From positions 1 to 6,470 of the forward strand of contig JAKSDN010000229.1 of the NCBI GenBank assembly GCA_022360075.1: a DNA stretch of 6,470 nucleotides, given 5' to 3'. The stretch comes from Kiloniellales bacterium. Lineage in GTDB: Bacteria; Pseudomonadota; Alphaproteobacteria; Kiloniellales; JAKSDN01. The notes under the pieces were generated by a model. The model was not told the DNA's origin and did not search any database. It was given only the letters and a program-made list of their open reading frames with translations. Below, piece by piece: positions 1 through 6,470 of the stretch (position 1 is the first letter of the stretch; the number at the start of each line of letters is the position of its first letter). A program made the translations under genes and the position numbers.

Positions 1-2609
<2,609 letters not shown>

Positions 2610-2663
2610 ATCTGATCCTCGTCAACCTGATCCCGCCGTGCCTGCACGAGAGCAAGCGCGGTG

Positions 2664-2783
2664 CGCGCCGACGGCCCGCCCCCGAAAACCGGGGCCGGGG
2701 TCAAGACGCAATGCACCCGTCGGCGCGAGTCCAAGAAGACCCGCGCCGCCCGGGCGCCGTAGTGGTCCAAGCCCGCGGCTTGG
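2664..2783 (-). promoter_or_regulatory. structured rplL-rpoB spacer, attenuator/processing-site candidate
   Basis: The 180-bp gap between rplL and rpoB holds three consecutive inverted repeats in the transcript. A 7-bp hairpin with a 3-nt loop (CCAAGCC/GGCTTGG, 2767-2783) begins six bases after the rplL stop. A 5-bp GCGCC/GGCGC hairpin (2743-2757) follows, with a short pyrimidine run (TCTTCTT) just after it. A perfect 11-bp stem (CGCGCCGACGG, 2664-2674, with its complement at 2717-2727) then encloses a smaller CCCCG/CGGGG hairpin (2680-2694). In E. coli the corresponding spacer carries a partial terminator and an RNase III site that lower rpoB expression relative to the ribosomal proteins. 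The same role here is inferred from position and folding. No true U-tract is present, so full termination is unlikely. Confidence 0.55.
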
Positions 2784-2789
2784 CACAAA

Positions 2790-3167
2790 TCACTTGAGCT
2801 CGACAGTCGCACCGACCTCCTCGAGCTTCTTCTTCAGTTCTTCGGCCTCTTCCTTGCCGACGGCTTCCTTGACGGCCTTCGGCGCGGACTCGACCAAGTC
2901 CTTGGCCTCCTTGAGGCCGAGGCCCGTCATCGCGCGGACCTCCTTGATCACGTTGATCTTCTTGTCGCCGATAGCGGCCAGGACCACGTCGAAGGAGTCC
3001 TGCTCGGCCGCCGCCTCGGCAGCCTCCGCAGCCGGCGCGGCGGCCGCGACGGCAACGGGCGCAGCGGCGGACACGCCCCATTCCTCTTCGAGCTTCTTGG
3101 AAAGCTCGGCCGCCTCGATCACAGTGAGCTTGGAAAGCTCCTCGACCAACTTGTCTAGATCGGCCAT
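2790..3167 (-). CDS. rplL: 50S ribosomal protein L7/L12
   Basis: Multicopy stalk protein that recruits and stimulates the translational GTPases EF-Tu, EF-G, IF2 and RF3. It has 125 residues (E. coli 121) and the full family layout. The N-terminal helical dimerisation domain that docks on L10 spans about 1-31 ([20 protein letters not shown] onward). A flexible hinge rich in Ala, Pro and Glu covers about 32-57. The globular factor-binding domain is 58-125 and contains [20 protein letters not shown] and a C-terminus ending in GATVELK. The ATG at 3167 has an AGGAG ribosome-binding site nine bases upstream, in keeping with the strong initiation needed to outproduce L10. It lies 57 bp after rplJ, almost certainly on the same mRNA. 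The hinge has simple GCG/GCC-rich repeats, normal for this protein. Confidence 0.99.
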   Translation of the reverse strand: MADLDKLVEELSKLTVIEAAELSKKLEEEWGVSAAAPVAVAAAAPAAEAAEAAAEQDSFDVVLAAIGDKKINVIKEVRAMTGLGLKEAKDLVESAPKAVKEAVGKEEAEELKKKLEEVGATVELK

Positions 3168-3224
3168 CGATCTCTTCTCCTCGGCTTGAACGTCCAGTGT
3201 TACGGGTCTTGGTGGCCTGTCCGA

Positions 3225-3743
3225 TCAGGCCGCCTCGTCTTGAGAGCCATAGGCGCTGAACACGCGGGCCAGCTGAGCTGCCGGCGCTTGCGTGACGCTC
3301 GCCAGCTTGCCGGCCGGCGCCTGAATGACGCCGATCAGCTTGCCGCGCAGCTCGTCGAGCGACGGCAGCTTGGCGAGCGCTTCCACATCGGCCGTCTGCA
3401 GCAGGCTTTCGCCCAATGCACCGCCGACGATCGTCAGCTTGTTGTTGCCCTTGGCGAAGTCGACGCAGACCTTGGCCGCCGCCACCGGATCGGCCGACGA
3501 TGCGATCGCCGTCGGACCGGTGAAGAGCGGCGCAAGCGCCTCGAACCTCGTGCCCTCGAGAGCGAGACGGACGAGCCGGTTCTTGCACACCTTGTAGCTC
3601 GCGCCCGCGTCGCGCATCTGGCGCCTCAAGGACGTGGCCTCGGAGACCGTCAGCCCGCTCTGTTGGGTGACGACCAGGAGGTTCACTTCCCCGAAGAGGC
3701 CCTTCATCTCGGCGACGAGCGCTTCCTTTTGTGCTCGATCCAC
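3225..3743 (-). CDS. rplJ: 50S ribosomal protein L10 (GTG start)
   Basis: Base of the ribosomal L12 stalk: it binds 23S rRNA beside L11 and holds L12 dimers on its C-terminal helix. It also binds its own mRNA leader to repress rplJL translation. It has 172 residues against 165 in E. coli. The start MDRAQKEALVAEMKGLF fits the family, with FTGPTAI at about 74-80 in the globular domain. The start codon is GTG at 3743, fixed by a strong GGAGG (3750-3754) six bases upstream; no better ATG fits the family N-terminus. The C-terminal helix contains three 11-residue repeats (130-140, 141-151, 152-162; central GKL, GKL, AQL) and is ten residues longer than in E. coli, suggesting three rather than two L12-dimer sites. 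It is preceded by a 351-bp structured leader and followed after 57 bp by rplL. Confidence 0.98.
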   Translation of the reverse strand: MDRAQKEALVAEMKGLFGEVNLLVVTQQSGLTVSEATSLRRQMRDAGASYKVCKNRLVRLALEGTRFEALAPLFTGPTAIASSADPVAAAKVCVDFAKGNNKLTIVGGALGESLLQTADVEALAKLPSLDELRGKLIGVIQAPAGKLASVTQAPAAQLARVFSAYGSQDEAA

Positions 3744-3749
3744 GGATTT

Positions 3750-3754
3750 CCTCC
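3750..3754 (-). promoter_or_regulatory. rplJ ribosome-binding site (GGAGG)
   Basis: GGAGG six bases before the GTG at 3743-3741. It decides the GTG start for L10. It lies just downstream of the alternative hairpin that ends at 3765, so leader folding could change its accessibility; that effect is inferred. Confidence 0.85.
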
Positions 3755-3764
3755 GCTCTCATTC

Positions 3765-3833
3765 GGGACCGGCGACGCCAGCGCGCCACGACGGTCCCAC
3801 TGCACACAGGACCCCGGGGATGCAGCTCCCCGG
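3765..3833 (-). promoter_or_regulatory. tandem and mutually exclusive hairpins before rplJ
   Basis: In the transcript, a perfect 6-bp CCGGGG/CCCCGG hairpin (3833-3814, 8-nt loop) is followed with no gap by GGTCC/GGACC (3813-3809 with 3797-3793). The same GGGACCG segment (3798-3792) can instead pair over 7 bp with CGGTCCC (3771-3765). The two pairings cannot coexist. The second ends 11 bases before the GGAGG ribosome-binding site of rplJ. This geometry would suit a switch coupled to L10 binding upstream, but no function is demonstrated and neither stem is followed by a U-tract. Confidence 0.5.
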
Positions 3834-3907
3834 ATGCCCGGTTCGCCTGTCCCGGAAGCTCAAGCCTTCACGGGCCCCACGACTGAGACCCGGTTGGAAC
3901 TCGCTTC

Positions 3908-3978
3908 CCGTCTATGCAGGCCCCTTCGGGCTTAAGCTCCGACGCGTGCAGCGCCGGCGCACCTGCAGTCTCGGACAG
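3908..3978 (-). promoter_or_regulatory. ribosomal protein L10 leader (L10/L12 autoregulatory site)
   Basis: This sits in the 351-bp non-coding stretch between rplA and rplJ (3744-4094). In the transcript a 6-bp stem TGCAGG (3967-3962) pairs with CCTGCA (3920-3915). It is flanked by an outer stem CTGTC/GACGG (3978-3974 with 3912-3908, one G·U). The two are separated by an asymmetric internal loop CGAGAC opposite TA, which resembles a kink-turn. The GCAGGTG, CTTAA and GCCTGC segments in order match my recollection of the L10-leader core consensus. In characterised bacteria the L10-L12 complex binds such an element and represses rplJL translation. The core ends about 165 bases before the rplJ start, as expected. 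Apart from the hairpins listed separately, I see no gene or promoter in the rest of the stretch. Confidence 0.72.
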
Positions 3979-4043
3979 GTCGGCCGAACGGCTCGCGCCG
4001 CCGGCCTGCCACGGGATGGAGCCTGCCTGGCCCACCCCGCTCT

Positions 4044-4071
4044 CCCGCCCGGCCCGAAGGCCGAAAGCGGG
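4044..4071 (-). other. hairpin downstream of rplA (UUCG tetraloop)
   Basis: The transcript folds as CCCGC, then an inner GGCC-UUCG-GGCC hairpin (4062-4051), closed by GCGGG. It begins 24 bases past the rplA stop codon. The UUCG tetraloop with flanking C/G pairs makes it very stable. No U-tract follows (the next bases are AGAGCGGGG), so it is more likely an mRNA-protecting or processing structure than an intrinsic terminator. A smaller GCC-GAAA-GGC hairpin (4083-4092) precedes it. Confidence 0.55.
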
Positions 4072-4094
4072 ATGACTCCTTTGCCTTTCGGCGC

Positions 4095-4793
4095 CTAGCT
4101 GGCGGAAAGGCTGGCGACGTCGATCTTGACGCCCGGGCCCATGGTCGAACTCAGGGAGACCCGCTTGATGTAGGTCCCCTTGGCGCCCGTGGGCTTGGCG
4201 CGCTGGATCGCGTCGATGAAAGCGCGCACGTTGGCGACCAGATCGGCTTCCGCGAAGCTCGCCCGGCCGACCCCGGCATGCACGATGCCGGCCTTCTCGG
4301 CCCGGAACTCGACCTGGCCGCCCTTGGCCGCCTGCACCGCCTCGGCGACGTCGTTGGTGACCGTGCCGAGCTTCGGGTTCGGCATCAGGCCGCGCGGGCC
4401 GAGGATTTTGCCCAGCCGGCCGACGATCGGCATCATGTCCGGCGTGGCGATGCAGCGGTCGAACTCGATCTTGCCGGCCTGCACGCTCTCCGACAGGTCC
4501 TCCGCGCCGACGATGTCCGCGCCCGCGGCCTTGGCCGCTTCGGCCTTGTCGGCCTTGGCGAAGACGGCGACGCGCACGGTCTTGCCGGTGCCGTGCGGCA
4601 GCGAGACGACGCCGCGCACGTTCTGGTCGGCGTGCCGCGGATCGACCCCGAGGTTCATGGCGATCTCGATGGTCTCGTCGAACTTCGCCGAGGCCCTCTC
4701 TTTCAACAACTTGACCGCGGCGTCGAGCTCCACGTCCTGGTCCCGCTCGACGCCTTCGTAGGCCTTCTTCAAGCGCTTGCCCTTGAATGCCAT
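4095..4793 (-). CDS. rplA: 50S ribosomal protein L1
   Basis: Protein of the mobile L1 stalk of the large subunit, which contacts and helps release E-site tRNA. In many bacteria it also represses the L11 operon by binding its mRNA. It has 232 residues, close to E. coli (234). Family landmarks are [17 protein letters not shown] at the start, [20 protein letters not shown] (38-57), the L1 signature region [15 protein letters not shown] (132-146), and [20 protein letters not shown] (157-176). The open frame extends about 168 codons further upstream, but that part overlaps rplK out of frame and has no L1 similarity, so the start at 4793 is firm. Its Shine-Dalgarno (GGAG) lies in the last codons of rplK, whose stop codon ends five bases before this ATG. 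Translational coupling to L11 is therefore likely. The stop is TAG. Confidence 0.99.
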   Translation of the reverse strand: MAFKGKRLKKAYEGVERDQDVELDAAVKLLKERASAKFDETIEIAMNLGVDPRHADQNVRGVVSLPHGTGKTVRVAVFAKADKAEAAKAAGADIVGAEDLSESVQAGKIEFDRCIATPDMMPIVGRLGKILGPRGLMPNPKLGTVTNDVAEAVQAAKGGQVEFRAEKAGIVHAGVGRASFAEADLVANVRAFIDAIQRAKPTGAKGTYIKRVSLSSTMGPGVKIDVASLSAS

Positions 4794-4798
4794 GGCTC

Positions 4799-5227
4799 TT
4801 ACTCCACCACCTGAAGGCCCATCGAGCGCGCCGAGCCGGCGATGATCTTGGCCGCGGCATCGATGTCGTTGGCGTTGAGGTCCTCCATCTTCGCCTCGGC
4901 GATCTCCCGGACCTGCGCCATGGTCACGCTGCCGGCCGATTCGCGGCCCGGCGCGACCGAGCCCTTCTGCAGCTTGGCCGCCTGCTTCAAGTAGTGGCTG
5001 GCCGGCGGCGTCTTGGTCTCGAAGCTGAACGAGCGGTCGCTGTAACAAGTGATGATCACCGGCGTCGGCGTGCCCTGCTCCATGTTCTGGGTGTGGGCGT
5101 TGAACGCCTTGCAGAACTCCATGATGTTGAGGCCGCGCTGACCCAGCGCGGGACCGACCGGCGGCGAGGGATTGGCCTTGCCCGCCGGTATCTCCAGCTT
5201 GATGTAACCTGCGATCTTCTTTGCCAT
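4799..5227 (-). CDS. rplK: 50S ribosomal protein L11
   Basis: Component of the GTPase-associated centre: it binds 23S rRNA at the stalk base, takes part in factor-dependent GTP hydrolysis and the RelA stringent response, and is the target site of thiostrepton-type antibiotics. It has 142 residues, identical in length to E. coli. The N-terminal domain carries the proline-rich helix region [20 protein letters not shown] (20-39), ending in the conserved [11 protein letters not shown] stretch. The C-terminal rRNA-binding domain spans about 73-142 ([18 protein letters not shown] onward). The ATG at 5227 has a weak AGGG eight bases upstream. The 115-bp upstream gap (5228-5342) is where L1-dependent control would be expected; I can see only a very weak CCC/GGG pairing over the ribosome-binding site and do not claim an L1 site. 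rplA follows after five bases. Confidence 0.99.
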   Translation of the reverse strand: MAKKIAGYIKLEIPAGKANPSPPVGPALGQRGLNIMEFCKAFNAHTQNMEQGTPTPVIITCYSDRSFSFETKTPPASHYLKQAAKLQKGSVAPGRESAGSVTMAQVREIAEAKMEDLNANDIDAAAKIIAGSARSMGLQVVE

Positions 5228-5309
5228 CGTCTACCCTTTCGTCGTGGGGCTGCGCGGTACGGCTGGATCCCTGGGCTTTGGGACCGGCCTCCCGCACCGA
5301 CCGCCACCG

Positions 5310-5321
5310 CGGCTTTCGCCG
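5310..5321 (-). other. GAAA-tetraloop hairpin in the nusG-rplK gap
   Basis: The transcript reads CGGC-GAAA-GCCG, a 4-bp stem closed by a GNRA tetraloop, 22 bases past the nusG stop. The same 12 bases occur between tRNA-Trp and secE (6112-6123). There is no U-tract, so it is not an obvious terminator. Otherwise the 115-bp gap shows no promoter-like hexamers that I can defend. Confidence 0.45.
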
Positions 5322-5342
5322 ACGGCACGGCCACTACAGGCC

Positions 5343-5873
5343 TTAGAGCTTCTCGACCTGCGAATACTCAAGCTCCACCGGCGTCGAGCGGCCGAAGATG
5401 GAGACCGAGACCTTGAGCCGGGCGCGCTCCTCGTCGACGTCCTCGACCAGGCCGTTGAAGGAGGTAAAGGGGCCGTCGGAGACGCGCACCTGCTCGCCGA
5501 TCTCGAAGGTGATCGAGGGCTTGGGGCGCTCCACGCCTTCCTGGACCTGGCGCAGGATGCGCGTCGCCTCGGCCTCGCTGATCGGCGCCGGCTTGCCCTT
5601 GGAGCCGAGAAAGCCCGTCACCTTGGGCGTGTCCTTGACCAGGTGCCAGCTCTCGTCCGTCATATCCATCTTGATCAGGACGTAGCCGGGGAAGAACTTG
5701 CGCTCGGCGTTGACCCGCTGGCCGCGGCGCATCTCGACCACTTCCTCGGTCGGCACCAGGACCTCTTCGAAGGCCTCCTCCATGCCCTTCTGGCGCGCCT
5801 GTTCCTTGATCGAGTCGGCGACCTTCTTCTCGAAGCCGGAATAGACGTGCAGCACGTACCATTGCATCGCCAT
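5343..5873 (-). CDS. nusG: transcription termination/antitermination factor NusG
   Basis: Elongation factor that binds the RNA polymerase clamp, suppresses pausing and links polymerase to Rho or to ribosomal protein S10. It has 176 residues (E. coli 181). The NGN domain covers about 4-115, with [18 protein letters not shown] at its start and [15 protein letters not shown] (57-71), the polymerase-binding face. The C-terminal KOW domain is about 122-176, with [20 protein letters not shown]. The ATG at 5873 lies five bases after the secE stop. Upstream is only a G-run (GGGGGG, nine bases before the start), so initiation probably depends partly on coupling with secE. A second in-frame ATG at 5867 (MQWYV) is a possible alternative start, giving 174 residues. 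Confidence 0.98.
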   Translation of the reverse strand: MAMQWYVLHVYSGFEKKVADSIKEQARQKGMEEAFEEVLVPTEEVVEMRRGQRVNAERKFFPGYVLIKMDMTDESWHLVKDTPKVTGFLGSKGKPAPISEAEATRILRQVQEGVERPKPSITFEIGEQVRVSDGPFTSFNGLVEDVDEERARLKVSVSIFGRSTPVELEYSQVEKL

Positions 5874-5878
5874 GGCGC

Positions 5879-6076
5879 TCAGCCCCCCAGACCAAGGATC
5901 TGACGCACGCCGAAGGAGAGGATCTGGTCGATCACGAAGAAGAACATCGCGGCCAGAAAAACCATCACGAACACCATGGCCGTCGACACCAGGGTCTCCT
6001 TCCGGGTCGGCCAGGTCACCTTGGAGACCTCCTGCCGCACTTCCCGAATGAACTGACCTGGATTGACCTTGGCCAT
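5879..6076 (-). CDS. secE: preprotein translocase subunit SecE
   Basis: Small essential subunit of the SecYEG protein-conducting channel in the inner membrane; it clamps SecY. It has 65 residues, the single-span short form usual in alphaproteobacteria rather than the three-span 127-residue E. coli form. The sequence shows a cytoplasmic amphipathic helix with the hallmark [13 protein letters not shown] (16-28), then one transmembrane segment at about 29-53 ([20 protein letters not shown] at its start), then a short tail ending in GLGG. The ATG at 6076 was chosen because [20 protein letters not shown] is the typical start and AAGGA lies three bases upstream. The frame stays open upstream into tRNA-Trp, but that part cannot be coding. 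It precedes nusG by five bases in the classical secE-nusG pair. Confidence 0.97.
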   Translation of the reverse strand: MAKVNPGQFIREVRQEVSKVTWPTRKETLVSTAMVFVMVFLAAMFFFVIDQILSFGVRQILGLGG

Positions 6077-6111
6077 CTGTCCTTCTTTCCGCCTGCTAGC
6101 GCTGCTCTCGG

Positions 6112-6157
6112 CGGCTTTCGCCGGCCGCAATCGGGTGTCGCTCGGCCCCTGCGGGCC
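6112..6157 (-). other. hairpins between tRNA-Trp and secE
   Basis: Two short stems lie in the 87-bp spacer. One is GGCCC-GCAG-GGGCC (6157-6144), starting seven bases after the tRNA CCA end. The other is CGGC-GAAA-GCCG (6123-6112). They could mark 3' processing of the tRNA away from the secE mRNA or protect the new mRNA 5' end. No terminator U-tract and no promoter were recognised, so cotranscription from tuf through tRNA-Trp into secE is possible. Confidence 0.4.
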
Positions 6158-6163
6158 CCGGAT

Positions 6164-6239
6164 TGGCAGGAGTGGAGGGACTCGAACCCCCAACCCCCGG
6201 TTTTGGAGACCGGTGCTCTGCCAGTTGAGCTACACTCCT
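6164..6239 (-). tRNA. trnW: tRNA-Trp (anticodon CCA), CCA end encoded
   Basis: Complete 76-nt cloverleaf. The acceptor stem is AGGAGTG/CACTCCT, the D stem GCTC/GAGC with an 8-nt loop, and the anticodon stem CCGGT/ACCGG with loop CTCCAAA, giving anticodon CCA at 6206-6204. The variable loop is GGGTT, the T stem GGGGG/CCCTC (one G·U) with loop TTCGAGT, and the discriminator base is G. The 3' CCA is encoded (6166-6164). It decodes UGG as tryptophan. The position between tuf and secE is standard in many proteobacteria. Confidence 0.99.
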
Positions 6240-6286
6240 AACGCGGCCACCCGATCAGCTCTCGTTTTCCGAACGCAGGTCCGAAA

Positions 6287-6309
6287 GCGCCTCAAGTTTA
6301 GGGAGGCGC
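6287..6309 (-). terminator. weak terminator or processing hairpin after tuf
   Basis: In the transcript a perfect 7-bp stem GCGCCTC/GAGGCGC (6309-6303 with 6293-6287) with a 9-nt loop begins 21 bases after the tuf stop and is followed by TTTC. The U-run is only three bases, so termination would be partial at best. It may instead be the site where the tRNA-Trp precursor is separated from tuf mRNA. Confidence 0.4.
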
Positions 6310-6330
6310 GCCGGCCCTTGCGCATCATGC

Positions 6331-6470
6331 CTATTCGATGATGGAGGCGACGACGCCGGCGCCGACCGTGCGGCCGCCTTCGCGGATCGCAAAGCGCAGC
6401 CCCTCGTCCATCGCGATCGGCGCGATCAGCTCCACCGTCATGTTCGTGTTGTCCCCGGGCATCACCATCT
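6331..6470 (-). CDS. tuf: elongation factor Tu, C-terminal 45 residues (5' part outside window)
   Basis: Carries aminoacyl-tRNA to the ribosomal A site as a GTP complex. Only the end of domain III is present: [20 protein letters not shown] (first 20 visible residues), then [20 protein letters not shown] and the terminal IIE followed by TAG. These are hallmark residues of bacterial EF-Tu, including the conserved [16 protein letters not shown] segment that contributes to kirromycin and tRNA contacts. Alphaproteobacteria often have two near-identical tuf copies, one here and one in the str operon; this window cannot show whether that holds. tRNA-Trp follows 91 bp downstream on the same strand. 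Confidence 0.98.
   Translation of the reverse strand, partial: MVMPGDNTNMTVELIAPIAMDEGLRFAIREGGRTVGAGVVASIIE

Noticed and set aside
2701..3807. 368-codon minus-strand frame spanning rplL and rplJ
   Set aside because: Crosses two certain ribosomal-protein genes and their leader in another frame; Arg/Gly-rich shadow.
3979..4043. Separate promoter for rplJL
   Set aside because: E. coli has a promoter in this area, but no -35/-10 pair with reasonable spacing was visible in this GC-rich segment.
4794..5297. 168-codon upstream extension of the rplA frame
   Set aside because: Overlaps rplK out of frame and lacks L1 similarity; the family start MAFKGKRL and a ribosome-binding site place the start at 4793.
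5228..5342. L1-binding autoregulatory site before rplK
   Set aside because: Expected here from E. coli, but only a 3-bp CCC/GGG pairing over the ribosome-binding site could be found; not enough to annotate.
6077..6193. 39-codon upstream extension of secE
   Set aside because: Runs through the 3' end of tRNA-Trp and matches no SecE N-terminus; MAKVNPGQF with AAGGA is the start.

Overview
The window is a core housekeeping stretch with every gene on the minus strand. Read in the direction of transcription (from high to low coordinate) it holds: the 3' end of tuf (EF-Tu), tRNA-Trp(CCA), secE, nusG, rplK (L11), rplA (L1), rplJ (L10), rplL (L7/L12) and the first 869 codons of rpoB. The order tuf-trnW-secE-nusG-rplKAJL-rpoB, the high G+C content (roughly two thirds by eye) and the RpoB N-terminus ([18 protein letters not shown]) point to an alphaproteobacterium. 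A Rhodospirillales-like lineage is a guess from G+C and style. I see no mobile elements, CRISPR arrays, phage genes or foreign-looking base composition.

Layout: tuf ends at 6331. A 91-bp gap with a hairpin leads to tRNA-Trp (6239 to 6164, CCA encoded). An 87-bp gap leads to secE (6076-5879), and nusG follows after 5 bp (5873-5343). A 115-bp gap leads to rplK (5227-4799), and rplA follows after 5 bp (4793-4095). The only long non-coding stretch, 351 bp (3744-4094), is a structured leader before rplJ (3743-3225, GTG start). rplL (3167-2790) follows after 57 bp. A 180-bp gap rich in inverted repeats separates rplL from rpoB (2609 to beyond base 1).

The genes form one functional set. EF-Tu and tRNA-Trp serve elongation. 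L11, L10 and L12 build the GTPase-associated stalk, and L1 forms the E-site stalk. NusG couples RNA polymerase to Rho or the ribosome, SecE is part of the export channel, and RpoB is the RNA polymerase beta subunit. Regulation appears to be mainly post-transcriptional: a kink-turn-like L10 leader with competing hairpins before rplJ, and attenuator- or processing-like hairpins between rplL and rpoB. I recognise no convincing sigma70 promoter and no canonical intrinsic terminator with a long U-tract.

I find no previously undescribed system here. The most informative details are an 11-residue triple repeat in the C-terminal helix of L10, which predicts three L12 dimers per ribosome, the L10 leader with mutually exclusive downstream hairpins, and the structured rplL-rpoB junction.
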